Shown here: positions 8,365 to 17,258 of the stretch, piece by piece
How the letters are laid out: every line of letters begins with the position of its first letter
Numbering within the stretch: position 1 is the stretch's first letter
Assembly: GCA_021811315.1 (NCBI GenBank)
Contig: JAJZPF010000005.1
Span: 1-64,000 of the forward strand
Reading direction: 5' to 3'
From: a bacterium
Lineage (GTDB): Bacteria > Elusimicrobiota > Elusimicrobia > Elusimicrobiales > UBA9959
Length of the DNA: 64,000 bases
The notes under the pieces: generated by a model
What the model was told of the DNA's origin: nothing
The model's input: only the letters and a program-made list of their open reading frames with translations
Databases searched by the model: none
Made by a program: the position numbers and the translations under genes

Positions 8365-9465
8365 TTAACCGGGCAGCACCGTCGTGCCGGCTTTCCCGGC
8401 CAGGGTTTCCTCGAAGAGGTCGGTCTTCGAGATATAAGCCACGCTCCCGCCGCCCTTCACGAATTCTATGACGGCTTTTATCTTGGGGCCCATTGAACCG
8501 GCGGGGAAAGGCGGCGGAACCTGGTTGTAGAGGGCCTCCAGCTCGGAGACCTTTATAACCCGCAGGCTCTTCTCGTCCGGCTTCTGGTAATTCAGCTTGG
8601 CGCCGTCCTCGCCGGTGAAGATGGTGAGGCTGACCTCCACTTCTTCGCCGCGGGCTTTCGCGCGCTTCATCAGCATATTGCCCAGCAGGGCGCTCGCCAG
8701 GTCCTTGTCTATCACGGCCTCCACGCCGGTGTACATCTTGAGCGCCTTCGCGCCTTTGGCGGGCTTGGTGAACTTCACGTTATAATTGGTGGTATAGGTT
8801 TCCCTGCCGTCTTTGACCTCCGGGGTCACTTCGCGCACCGGGATGCCGCCGCCGCCGACCGTTATCGGGACTATCCCCTTGTCGAGCAGCGCCTCGATAG
8901 CGTCTATCTCCACGATATCCACCGGCACGGGGGAAGGGACCACGCGGCGCCAGATCTCTTTGCCGGAGGCGTCCTTCTTGTAAAGCTTCATGGTCCAGCC
9001 GTCGGCCGTGCGCTGCTTGGCCTCCTCGGCATTGTAGGACTGGCCTATGTATTTGGAGGGGTTCTTGAAGTCGGGGTCGTCCTTGTCCACCACCACCTGG
9101 GTGACTATCCCGGCCACGATATTGTCTATGCCGCGGATGTTCAGCTCGTTATTGAGCTGGGCCAGCATGAAGGCCATCGCGCCCTGCGTGTCGGCGACGC
9201 AGACGTCGAGCGGCAGCGGCGGGAGGGCCGGGCGGCACATCTCGGCGCGCTGAAGCACGTTGCCCACCTGCGGGCCGTTGCCGTGAGTCATCACGTAGCG
9301 GTCCTCAGGGTGCTTCTCGAAAATATCGGCGACCAGCTTGCCGGTCTCGGCCGTGCGCTGCCACTGCATGGCTATGTCGGGGTTTATGGCCTTGCCGTCC
9401 TTGTCCTTGAGGCCGACCGGGGAAACTTCATTTCCGCCGAAGGCGAAGATCCTTATTTGTTTCAT
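8365..9465 (-). CDS. arcC: Carbamate kinase
   Basis: A 366-residue amino-acid-kinase-fold enzyme that makes ATP from carbamoyl phosphate. Motifs seen are FAFGGNE at the N-terminus, THGNGPQVGNV, the glycine-rich TVGGGGIPV and DKDLASALL. It is somewhat longer than the usual 310 residues, with insertions near 150-175 and around the 225-240 linker. Its ATG overlaps the stop of the upstream lipoprotein gene (ATGA). A YgeW-type carbamoyltransferase, which could supply its substrate, lies at 59667. Such pairing is typical of nitrogen-compound catabolism. Confidence 0.9.
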   Translation of the reverse strand: MKQIRIFAFGGNEVSPVGLKDKDGKAINPDIAMQWQRTAETGKLVADIFEKHPEDRYVMTHGNGPQVGNVLQRAEMCRPALPPLPLDVCVADTQGAMAFMLAQLNNELNIRGIDNIVAGIVTQVVVDKDDPDFKNPSKYIGQSYNAEEAKQRTADGWTMKLYKKDASGKEIWRRVVPSPVPVDIVEIDAIEALLDKGIVPITVGGGGIPVREVTPEVKDGRETYTTNYNVKFTKPAKGAKALKMYTGVEAVIDKDLASALLGNMLMKRAKARGEEVEVSLTIFTGEDGAKLNYQKPDEKSLRVIKVSELEALYNQVPPPFPAGSMGPKIKAVIEFVKGGGSVAYISKTDLFEETLAGKAGTTVLPG

Positions 9466-10211
9466 TGTGGTAGCTCCTGGTTGCTCGATTGCGGCGCTTC
9501 GCTCCGCGCCTGGTTCGCGTTCACTAGACCTGTGCTTGAACCTGAATTGTGTCGCTCCGCTCCACCCATAAATTCAAGGGCCGCCTGCCGCACCGCGCCG
9601 GTAAATCTTGCCAGCTCCTCGCCGTCCCTTTCAAGCCTGGCCAGCAGGCGCAGGGTTATTTCCAGCTGCACGCCCCCGGCCGAAGCCCGGTTCACTATAT
9701 TTTTAGGGGAAGTCCCGGCCAGGCGCGCGCAGGGGGTTACGGCGGCGAAACCGGCGTCCTCCAGCCGCTTCGTCACCAGCGCCGCGGCGGCTTTATTGGC
9801 TCCTCCCACGCAGACCCAGCTGCCGTTGTCCGCCTGCGCGTGCAGAGAGAGGCCGAGCGTCCCGGAGGCCGCCAGTTTTACCGCGTCCGGATCGTCAAAA
9901 TGAGTGGCGGTCACGTGCAGGCGGCCGCTCTCTTTTCCCTGCCAGCCGCTGAAAATATAAAGGTTGAAATCCCGGCCGGCTATGCCGCGGGCGAGGCGGG
10001 AGGTGGCGCGCTCGATATCCCCCCCGTGCAGCGCGAAAACGGAAACCCGGGAGCCGCGGTCGTAAACTTCCCGCGAATAATCCAGCCCCTCGACGTTGGC
10101 TGCTTTGAGAGCGGCGAAGTCGGGATAGGCGTCGCCGCCGCGGCGCAGGGCGGAGCCCCCCGCGGAGCAGGCGGTCAGAAGCAGGAAGAAAAGCGGCAGA
10201 AGGGTCTTCAT
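9462..10211 (-). CDS. Lipoprotein, poly-gamma-glutamate hydrolase-like
   Basis: A 249-residue protein with a lipobox (LLTACS, Cys15), so anchored to a membrane facing the periplasm. The sequence resembles the phage/Bacillus PghP-type family (PF05908): an early ALHGGDIE metal/His motif, then a LHVTATHFDDP motif. That family is zinc-dependent and hydrolyses poly-gamma-glutamate or related peptides. The last 30 or so residues are low-complexity (Ser, Asn, Gln, Ala) and encoded by repetitive DNA, suggesting a late extension of the reading frame. First gene of the arcC-thrC operon; its stop overlaps the arcC start. Confidence 0.7.
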   Translation of the reverse strand: MKTLLPLFFLLLTACSAGGSALRRGGDAYPDFAALKAANVEGLDYSREVYDRGSRVSVFALHGGDIERATSRLARGIAGRDFNLYIFSGWQGKESGRLHVTATHFDDPDAVKLAASGTLGLSLHAQADNGSWVCVGGANKAAAALVTKRLEDAGFAAVTPCARLAGTSPKNIVNRASAGGVQLEITLRLLARLERDGEELARFTGAVRQAALEFMGGAERHNSGSSTGLVNANQARSEAPQSSNQELPQ

Positions 10212-10269
10212 TTATCGCGAACACCCGGGCCTTCCCGGGCTATCCATATAATATAAAAAATAAGGCCTT

Positions 10270-11163
10270 TTAATCTTTGAGCGGGAGGGGCTTCAGCTCC
10301 GCCGCCCCGTAGCGCCGCAAATACGGCTTCATCAGCCCCACGCAGACTTCCCTGTCCCGGCAGCCGGAACAGGCGGGCGGATAGGCCCGGTCTTCGGGCG
10401 GAAGGCTCACTATGGCCAGCCTGCGCAGCGCCGGCAAAAGCAGGCAGCGGGGGAAATGGTAAAGGCGCGCCTCCCCGAAACCCGCCAGGGAGCTTTTGCA
10501 GGCATTGACCCGCTTCGCGGTGGCGGAAAGCCGCACTTCCAGTTTTTTGCGGTTTTTAACCCCGCTCCCCTCCGCCTCGTAATGCATCACCACCACGCGG
10601 TACCGCCTGCCGCGCATCAGCCGCTTTATAAAGCCAAGGGTCGCGCCGAGCCGCCGGTAATTAAGCCTGTGCAGTATCACCCTTATCTCGATCAAAGGCG
10701 CCGCCTGCAGGGCCAGCAGGTTTTTAAGGCCGAGCAGGGTTTCTTTAAAAGCGCCCTTTACCCCGGCCACCGCGTCATGCGCCGCCGCCGTAGGGCCGTG
10801 GATGGAAACCGCAAGCGTAAAAGGCGGCCTTGCCGCCGCGGCAAAAGCGGCGGCGAAATCCGGGTCCGAGAAGCGCCGGCCATTTGAAAGCAAAGTCAGT
10901 TCCTCGCCTTCCAGCCGCCGCCTGAAATAGTTTATAGCCTTCAGAAAATCCGGGTTCAGCGTGGGCTCGCCGCCGGTCAGGTTCCAGGCGCCGGCCGTGC
11001 GCGCGTTCTTCCTGTAAGCCCCGGCCCCGCGCAGGTACTTCTCCAGCCTGTAAGCCTGCTTGAGCAGGCCGTAATCGCCGGGCGTATTCAGGCTGAAGCC
11101 GGCCGTATTGGCGCACATCAGGCACTTGTTATTGCATTTGTTCCAGACGGGGATATCGGGCAT
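10270..11163 (-). CDS. Radical SAM protein, short type
   Basis: A 297-residue enzyme with the cluster-binding motif CNNKCLMC at C10, C14 and C17, immediately after the start, followed by LTGGEPTLN (the GGE SAM-binding motif) at about 62. A late group of Cys (CSGCRDREVC, about 265-275) could bind a second cluster, as in short SPASM or twitch domains. It belongs to the peptide/small-molecule-modifying branch rather than the B12 branch. A possible 91-residue small gene ends 10 bp upstream. Substrate unknown. Confidence 0.85.
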   Translation of the reverse strand: MPDIPVWNKCNNKCLMCANTAGFSLNTPGDYGLLKQAYRLEKYLRGAGAYRKNARTAGAWNLTGGEPTLNPDFLKAINYFRRRLEGEELTLLSNGRRFSDPDFAAAFAAAARPPFTLAVSIHGPTAAAHDAVAGVKGAFKETLLGLKNLLALQAAPLIEIRVILHRLNYRRLGATLGFIKRLMRGRRYRVVVMHYEAEGSGVKNRKKLEVRLSATAKRVNACKSSLAGFGEARLYHFPRCLLLPALRRLAIVSLPPEDRAYPPACSGCRDREVCVGLMKPYLRRYGAAELKPLPLKD

Positions 11164-11173
11164 TGCGGAAAAT

Positions 11174-11449
11174 CTATCTATCTCTTTTCGCGCGCTTTAT
11201 TACGGAAGGCCCCGGCTTGCGCGCGTCAGCCAGGAAGGCTTCGTCTCCGTCGGCCCTGGGCTGAAAAACATCCCGCGGCAGCCCGGGCCGGCAAAAAACA
11301 GGCAAAATCCAGGATCTTTCTTCATCGAGGCCGCCAATCAATAATATAAAATTTGCCAGGGCCTTGTTCTGCCTGGCCTGAACCGGAACATCTCCCTGGC
11401 CGATTCTGTCGACAATTCCGACCTTCCCGGTTACTTCCCGGCTCCTCAT
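11174..11449 (-). CDS. Possible small gene before the rSAM gene
   Basis: An open frame of 91 residues, 10 bp upstream of the rSAM gene on the same strand, with an AAAGGA-like ribosome site about 10 nt before the ATG. The protein contains one Cys and an uneven mix of charged and hydrophobic stretches; no leader or repeat is obvious. It could be a RiPP precursor or a chance frame in GC-rich DNA. The remaining 180 bp up to the ligase gene (11450-11631) shows no other gene. Confidence 0.3.
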   Translation of the reverse strand: MRSREVTGKVGIVDRIGQGDVPVQARQNKALANFILLIGGLDEERSWILPVFCRPGLPRDVFQPRADGDEAFLADARKPGPSVIKRAKRDR

Positions 11450-11631
11450 ACGATCTTGGTCCTTTCAGCGATTCTCATGCGGCCCGGACATAACCGCCCG
11501 AACTTTATATAATGGATTCTGTATTTAAACGCATTACCGGCCGGCGCCTCTTGGAAGCCGGGGGAGGCCCGTAAGTTGTAAATATCGCGGGGGATAGCGG
11601 AAATTCTATTAACGCCGCAGCCGTAAAAAAT

Positions 11632-13470
11632 ATGATATTCGGAATTCTAAGCCTTAACCAGCGCGGCAATGCCGCTCTTATACAGAAAGCGCTCAAGAAA
11701 GCCGGGGCCTCCTGGCCTGGCGGCGACTTGTACTCCGGAAGCAATATCGGGTTCCGGTGCAGCGCCGGCAGCGACGGCTTTTTTGAGGATACAGATAAGA
11801 ACGCCAGCGTCATTTATAGCGGGAAAATATATAACTATTCCGAATTAAGGGGCGAACTGGAGGCGGCGGGCGCTAAATTCAGGTCGCGCCTGGAAAGCGA
11901 GCTCGTCCTGCGCGCCTATGACGCCTGGGGCGCCGGCTGCCAGGAGCGCTTCAACGGGGAATGGGCTTTCGCCGCCTGGAACGGCCGGACGAAGCAGCTT
12001 TTCTGTTCCCGCGACAGGTTCGGGCTCAGCTCTTTTTATTATTTTATCGACAAGGATCTCTTCGCTTTCGGGTCAACGGCCAAAATACTTTTCTCCTGTC
12101 AGTCCATAAAAAAAGAGCCGGACCATAAAGCCGTCTTCCACTACCTGGCGGAGAATAATTCCGAATTTCCCGGCGGAACCTTCTTCAAGGGGATAAAACC
12201 GCTGGAGGCCGGCTGCAGCATCCTGCTGTCCCCGGGAAAGAAGCCGGCGCATAAACGGTATTACGCCCCGAAATATAACCCTGAAATGGGCGAATTCAGC
12301 GAGAAAGCCTTAAAAAAGCACTCCGCTGAATTCCTGGAACTTCTGAAGAGCGCAATAAAAACACAAATGTCCCCCCCCGGTCCTGCGGGGATCATGCTTT
12401 CCGGCGGGCTGGATTCCTCCGCGATGGCCTGCCTGGCCGGCGGTTTTAAGACGGGCGGAGCGTCCGGCCCCGGGAAACCGGAACTTTTCAGCATCGACTG
12501 GGAGGAAGAAGCCGAATATATAAAGGCGGTGGCCGGGGCGGTAAGCTTCAAACACTGCGTCATCAGCCCGGAGGAAGTTGCGGAACTGCCGTGGGAGGAG
12601 ATGGAAAAAAGGGTCCTGGCTTCCGAAATACCTTTTAATTCGCAGAGCGATATCGGCCACATCCGGATCCAGCAAAGAGCGGAGAAAGCGAATATTAAAG
12701 TGCTCCTGGACGGCAACGGCGCGGACGAACTGGTGGCCGGCTACCCCGAAAGATATTTCAACTCGTATTTGAACCAGATCATCTGCGCCAAGGATCTCCC
12801 CCGGTTCGAGAGGGAATTCAAGACGGTTTTCGCCGGCCGCCTGCGCGAGTTCGGTATCGACGGGGAAATGCCCCCCGGCTTCTACAAGATATTCTTAAGG
12901 AGCCAGTCCAGCGCGCCGCAATTATCGGAATACTTCAGCGGCGAAACCGTAGACCAGTCCTTTCTACGCAACTGCGCGCCGCAGGCCGGGCCGCAGCCGG
13001 GACTGCCCCTGAGCCTCCAGCAGGACCTTTGGCGGGATACGCTTGGCCTGGCGAACTGGCACATCCCGATACGCCCCATAAAGTACCGCTACCCTTTCCT
13101 GGACCACCGCCTGGCGGAGTACGCTTTTTCCCTGCCCGCCTGCTACAAGATCCACGGCGGCTGGACGAAGTTCGTAATGAGGACGGCGCTGGACGGGATC
13201 CTTCCCAAAAAAGTCTGCTGGAGGAAGGACAAAGTGGGGGGCACCGTCCCTATCTATACCTGGAAGGTTTTCCTGACGCGGAACAAGAAGAAGCTGAAGG
13301 AGATCCTCTCGGCGCGGAACTTCCGTTCCGGGGAATTCCTGAACCAAAAAGCCATCCTTCGCAGATTCGACGCTCTTTTCGAAGCGGCCGTTTCTTCAGA
13401 TACCTCGGACGTTTCCGGGCTGTGGCGGTTCGTCAATTTGGAACTGTGGCTCGGCGAGAATATGCGCTAA
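11632..13470 (+). CDS. Asparagine-synthetase-like ATP-dependent amide ligase, glutaminase Cys missing
   Basis: A 612-residue protein with the two-domain layout of AsnB. The N-terminal Ntn domain should start Met-Cys-Gly-Ile, but here it reads MIFGIL: the nucleophile Cys is absent, so glutamine hydrolysis is not expected. The C-terminal domain has the PP-loop SGGLDSS (257-263) and LLDGNGADELVAGYPER, so adenylation of a carboxylate should work. This combination occurs in lasso-peptide cyclases and beta-lactam synthetases; alternatively the protein uses free ammonia. It converges with an rSAM gene 5 bp away. Function inferred, substrate unknown. Confidence 0.85.
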   Translation: MIFGILSLNQRGNAALIQKALKKAGASWPGGDLYSGSNIGFRCSAGSDGFFEDTDKNASVIYSGKIYNYSELRGELEAAGAKFRSRLESELVLRAYDAWGAGCQERFNGEWAFAAWNGRTKQLFCSRDRFGLSSFYYFIDKDLFAFGSTAKILFSCQSIKKEPDHKAVFHYLAENNSEFPGGTFFKGIKPLEAGCSILLSPGKKPAHKRYYAPKYNPEMGEFSEKALKKHSAEFLELLKSAIKTQMSPPGPAGIMLSGGLDSSAMACLAGGFKTGGASGPGKPELFSIDWEEEAEYIKAVAGAVSFKHCVISPEEVAELPWEEMEKRVLASEIPFNSQSDIGHIRIQQRAEKANIKVLLDGNGADELVAGYPERYFNSYLNQIICAKDLPRFEREFKTVFAGRLREFGIDGEMPPGFYKIFLRSQSSAPQLSEYFSGETVDQSFLRNCAPQAGPQPGLPLSLQQDLWRDTLGLANWHIPIRPIKYRYPFLDHRLAEYAFSLPACYKIHGGWTKFVMRTALDGILPKKVCWRKDKVGGTVPIYTWKVFLTRNKKKLKEILSARNFRSGEFLNQKAILRRFDALFEAAVSSDTSDVSGLWRFVNLELWLGENMR

Positions 13471-13475
13471 CGGAG

Positions 13476-14495
13476 CTAGAAGCTCCTTTTAGGGTACTGG
13501 AGCGCCGCCTCGAACAGCGGTTTCAGCCCGCTCCTGTCGATGTCGGCCTTGTTTTTCGAAGAGCTGTACGCGGCTTCTATCCCGTTCTTAAGGGTTATTA
13601 TTTCCCCCACGTTCTCGTGCAGGCGCTTTACGGCGCTCTCGGCGTGAGAGAAGCAGATGCGGTCGAAGCCGAGGGCTTTGTACTTCCGCATGAACAGCGC
13701 CGCTTCCTTTAAATTTTCCCTGACCAGCGTCATATGCCCGTGGATCACCGTAGCGCTGTGAAACTCCTTCCTGTATTTCTTCAGTCTCCGGATATTTCCA
13801 AGCACCGTCTCCCATTTTGAGCCGACATTCACCCGCTCATGGGTTTCTTTGGTCGCCGCGTTGATCGAAATATAAATAAACAAAGAGTTCCTGACGATCT
13901 TTTGCGCCCATTCGTCGGTTATCAGCATGCCGTTGGATAAAAAAGAAACAGTCTTTCCCTGCGAGGCGGCATGGTCGAAGAATTTTTTCGCCGGCTCGAT
14001 GAACAAAGGCTCTCCGCCTTCTATCGCTATATTCTGAAAAGGGCCGAGATCCAGGTTTTTCTTGAACCTCTCCAGGTCCAACGTCCGGCTCCCGACATGA
14101 GCCTGGGTGCACATCAGGCACCTGATATTGCAGGACTCCCCGAAACGCAGGTTGAGCTGTTTAAGGCCGCTATAGGCGATCTTCAGCGGCTTGGCGGCCG
14201 GCGGCGGCGGGATGGCCGCTTTGTTAAGGAGATGGCAGCGGGCGTAACATTTCAGGGCGCCGCTCAGGGACAACTTTCTCAGCGCCTGGACCGCCCTTGA
14301 ATTGCAGATCTTCGATAGCGGGGTTTTATAAATATCGCCGAAAGGCACGGCTTCGGGGCAGACGCAGGCGTAGACCCGGCCTTCATGATCTATATGAATT
14401 TCTTCCCAGAGCCTGGGGCAGTAGGTTCGTGCGCGGATCTTGCGCGGCGGTATCGACATAAAGATAGACGCTTGTTTTCCTGTACCGGCCTTCAT
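13476..14495 (-). CDS. Radical SAM protein with Cys-rich domain placed N-terminally
   Basis: A 339-residue protein. The rSAM motif CNIRCLMC is unusually late (C122, C126, C129), followed by IEGGEPLF. In front lies a SPASM-like region with Cys at 26, 44, 46, 64, 83 and 87, including the IDHEGRVYACVC beta hairpin that normally sits after the rSAM core. The order is thus permuted. The start is uncertain: Met13 (14459) is an alternative. The B12-type rSAM gene ends 22 bp upstream on the same strand. Its role may be tied to the converging ligase gene. Confidence 0.85.
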   Translation of the reverse strand: MKAGTGKQASIFMSIPPRKIRARTYCPRLWEEIHIDHEGRVYACVCPEAVPFGDIYKTPLSKICNSRAVQALRKLSLSGALKCYARCHLLNKAAIPPPPAAKPLKIAYSGLKQLNLRFGESCNIRCLMCTQAHVGSRTLDLERFKKNLDLGPFQNIAIEGGEPLFIEPAKKFFDHAASQGKTVSFLSNGMLITDEWAQKIVRNSLFIYISINAATKETHERVNVGSKWETVLGNIRRLKKYRKEFHSATVIHGHMTLVRENLKEAALFMRKYKALGFDRICFSHAESAVKRLHENVGEIITLKNGIEAAYSSSKNKADIDRSGLKPLFEAALQYPKRSF

Positions 14496-14517
14496 TCCCG
14501 CTTCAGGCGGGCCGCAG

Positions 14518-15957
14518 TTAACGCAGCTTCCTGCCCTTCAGCTGAAAGATGGACCTTAACCCGCGCAGGTCCTGCATTAAATGCTCTAACGAGCGCAATT
14601 TCGCGAGGCGCCTGAAGATATAACGGGGCCCGAAATAGAACTTCCTGAAAAAGATCTTCTGCAGTTCCATCAAACGGTCCTTGGAGAGCTCCCCGGCCGC
14701 GATAACCGGGTGGACGGTTGAGAACAGGTTTATATACTGGTCCCAGTCAATGGTTGAAACATCCAGTCTCCCCTCCAGGACGAACCTGTCGAAGAAAACG
14801 GAGCCGGGCAGGGGGGCGAAAATACAGCAGATGGCGAAATCCGGGTCCAGCTCCCTGGCGAAGGCTATGGTTTCAGCGGCGGTTTCTTCCGTTTCCCCGG
14901 GAGTTCCAAGCATGAAGCTGCAGAAAGAAAGGAGGTCGTGTTCGCGGCAGATCTTGACGGCGCGGCGTATCTGCTCCAGGTCGGTCCCCTTGTTAAGCTT
15001 CGCCCGTATTTCAGGGGAGCCGGATTCCACGCCGAAGGAAACGAGGCGGCAGCCGGCCGCGCGCATTTCCCGCGCCAGGTCGGCCGTGATATGGTCTACG
15101 CGGCTTGAACAGCTCCAGGTTATCTTTATCCCGCTTTCACGTATCAGCCCGCAGATCTCAAGGGCTCGTTCTTTATCGAGCAGGAAGGAGTCGTCCCAGA
15201 AAAGGATCTCGCCCACGCCGAAATTTTCCCGGAGGTGTTTTATTTCCGCCAGGACGCTTTTAGGGGAGCGGAACCGGACTTTCCCCTTGAACACGTTGTT
15301 ATGGCTGCAGAAGTAACATCCGTAGGGGCAGCCTCTCGATGTTATTATGGCCGCGGCCGGCGCGCTGGTCAGCCGCCTGGAAGCCGGGAGGCTGTATTGC
15401 CCCATCCGCATCAGGTGATGGGCCGGGAAAGGGAGGGTATCTATGTCCTGTACCGGGGGTCTTTCCGGAGTTTCAATAACTTGCCCCCCGGACCTGAAAA
15501 CGAGGCCTTTTACCGCGGCGGGATCCGTTCCTTCTTTGACCGCTTTAAGCAATTCCAGGGACGTTTCCTCTCCTTCGCCGCGCACCACGAAGTCCACGCA
15601 GGGGTTTTCCAGTATTTTATGAGGCAGGGCCGAGGCGTGGGACCCGCCCGCCGCGACTAAAACGGACCCATCGGCTTCCTTTACAAGGCGCGCAAGCTCC
15701 AGCGCCGTATTGTGGGACGAGGAGGATACGCTTATCCCGACGATAAGGGGGCGGAGCTCCAGCACTTTTCGCTTAAATTCCGCCGGGCCGAGCTCCTCTA
15801 TACTGTTATCCAGTATCGCGACCTTGGCGCCGGAACGCTCCAGGAAGGCGGCTATGTAGCCGAGTCCAAGCGGCTGGGTTATTCCGGAGGCCCCTTTCAG
15901 TATTTCCGCGCTCGCGGGCTGGTGCGGCACCACAAGCAGCATGTCGGTCCTGGTCAT
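14518..15957 (-). CDS. Radical SAM protein with B12-binding-like domain
   Basis: A 479-residue protein. Residues 1-150 form a Rossmann-type cobalamin-binding-like domain (LGLGYIAAFLE, ILDNS, VVRGEGE), but no DxHxxG ligand motif is visible. The rSAM motif is C210, C214, C217 in SRGCPYGCYFC, followed by a TIM-barrel with GVESGSP and MLGTPGETEE. The C-terminus is basic and helical. Members of this class methylate or rearrange unactivated carbons in lipids and secondary metabolites. A TATAAT 13 nt before the ATG may be its promoter. It probably forms an operon with the permuted rSAM gene downstream. Confidence 0.88.
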   Translation of the reverse strand: MTRTDMLLVVPHQPASAEILKGASGITQPLGLGYIAAFLERSGAKVAILDNSIEELGPAEFKRKVLELRPLIVGISVSSSSHNTALELARLVKEADGSVLVAAGGSHASALPHKILENPCVDFVVRGEGEETSLELLKAVKEGTDPAAVKGLVFRSGGQVIETPERPPVQDIDTLPFPAHHLMRMGQYSLPASRRLTSAPAAAIITSRGCPYGCYFCSHNNVFKGKVRFRSPKSVLAEIKHLRENFGVGEILFWDDSFLLDKERALEICGLIRESGIKITWSCSSRVDHITADLAREMRAAGCRLVSFGVESGSPEIRAKLNKGTDLEQIRRAVKICREHDLLSFCSFMLGTPGETEETAAETIAFARELDPDFAICCIFAPLPGSVFFDRFVLEGRLDVSTIDWDQYINLFSTVHPVIAAGELSKDRLMELQKIFFRKFYFGPRYIFRRLAKLRSLEHLMQDLRGLRSIFQLKGRKLR

Positions 15958-16103
15958 TTTAAAATGTTACATTATATTGCGGATATTTACAGCGTTTCCC
16001 GCGCCGGGTCTGCGGGGCGGAACGGATAAGACCAGCCGCATGCGACCGGCACAATAATAAGGCTGCCGGGCCGCGCCCGGGAAGCCCCGGGCTACCGGCA
16101 TTT

Positions 16104-17183
16104 TTATTTCTTATCCAGAGACAGGGAGAGGGCCTCTATATCCACCGGCAGCTTCGCGGCCCCGCCGGCGAAAAGTTTTTCACGGAACCCGGTGTCGTTC
16201 ATCAGGCACATGGAGCACTTCCCGTATTTTGCAAAAAAAGGATGAGCGACCATCGACGCGGCTATTTCAGCCAGCGGACGCCTGCGGACGTTGCCGAAAC
16301 TCACCGGTATGGCGGGACAGGGCTGCACGTCCCCGGTAGGGGAAATATAAAGAAGGTTCCTTTCCATGGCCGAGCAGCCCTTGCCGCGGCTTTTCACCAT
16401 CTGCAGGGCGTCCTCCAGGTAAACATATGACGGGTCCATCAGCGCAAGCAGCCGCTTTTCTTCTTCGGAATCAAGGCGTTCGGACTCGTTCTTGCGCCAG
16501 TTCCCGGAAAGTATAGGGAAAAGTATCTTCACCCCCGACGCGCCGAGCGACCTGGCCAGGGCGATCAATTTCACCATGTCGCCGTCGCTGAGGGAGCGCT
16601 TCGAGGCGTAGGTGGAGACCAGGCAGGGGATATCGAGCGCGACGCAGCTCTTTATGGCGCCCACGGCGGCGTCAAAGCAGCCTTTCCGCATCCTCAGCGA
16701 ATCGTGCACGGAGGGATCGGCGCTGTCGAGACTGACGTTCACATTGCCGATACCCGCGGCCCTGAGCCGGGCGGCCATCCCCTTATCCAGCAAAAGCCCA
16801 TTGGTGTCCAGCGAGGTCCTCAGCCCTTTGCGGCCCGCGTAAACCATGAGATCGCACAGGTCTTCGCGGACCAGCGGCTCTCCGCCGAAGAAGGTTATTT
16901 TCACGGCGCCCACGCCCGCGACGCTGTCTATAAGTTCCATCGCCTCGGCGGTATCCAGCTCTCCGGCCGGGACCCCGTAGTCGGCCACGGAACAATGCAC
17001 GCAGCGGCACTGGCACTTATAAGTAACGGCATAAACCGCAGAGAACGGAACGGGCGCGGAAAGCAGGTACCGCCTGAAAATAAAAACGGCTATCTGGCGG
17101 ACGTTCTTTACCGAAAGGCGCCGGAAAAAAACCCTGAGTCCGAAAGAGAACTGACGGGCGTAGACGAAAAGGTTGTTTTTCAT
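16104..17183 (-). CDS. Radical SAM/SPASM-like protein
   Basis: A 359-residue protein. The N-terminal 50 residues are basic and amphipathic, then rSAM motif YKCQCRCVHC (C57, C61, C64), FFGGEPL, TSLDTNG and NVSLDSADP. The C-terminal part has a shortened SPASM-like Cys set: GCSAMERN, QPCPA, and a final CSMCLMND. Similar proteins include PqqE, AlbA and the mono-cluster haem-d1 enzymes NirJ/AhbD. I chose Met at 17183 because it gives the same spacing to the Cys motif as in the paralogues at 17259 and 27046; an in-frame extension exists upstream. Divergent from the paralogue at 17259. Confidence 0.85.
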   Translation of the reverse strand: MKNNLFVYARQFSFGLRVFFRRLSVKNVRQIAVFIFRRYLLSAPVPFSAVYAVTYKCQCRCVHCSVADYGVPAGELDTAEAMELIDSVAGVGAVKITFFGGEPLVREDLCDLMVYAGRKGLRTSLDTNGLLLDKGMAARLRAAGIGNVNVSLDSADPSVHDSLRMRKGCFDAAVGAIKSCVALDIPCLVSTYASKRSLSDGDMVKLIALARSLGASGVKILFPILSGNWRKNESERLDSEEEKRLLALMDPSYVYLEDALQMVKSRGKGCSAMERNLLYISPTGDVQPCPAIPVSFGNVRRRPLAEIAASMVAHPFFAKYGKCSMCLMNDTGFREKLFAGGAAKLPVDIEALSLSLDKK

Positions 17184-17245
17184 GGATACGAGAACATCTT
17201 CAGAATATAGTTGGAGCGCGGCCGGGTCCAATCCTGTAAATCTTA

Positions 17246-17251
17246 TATAAT
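17246..17251 (+). promoter_or_regulatory. Candidate -10 box, probably leaderless start
   Basis: TATAAT lies 7 nt before the ATG at 17259, with no ribosome-binding site between. The intergenic region between the two divergent rSAM genes is only 75 bp. Confidence 0.45.
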
Positions 17252-17258
17252 TATCTAT

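Noticed and set aside
13471..13490. Terminator between the convergent ligase and rSAM genes
   Set aside because: GGAGCT/AGCTCC followed by TTTT is short and overlaps the end of the rSAM gene; too weak to list.
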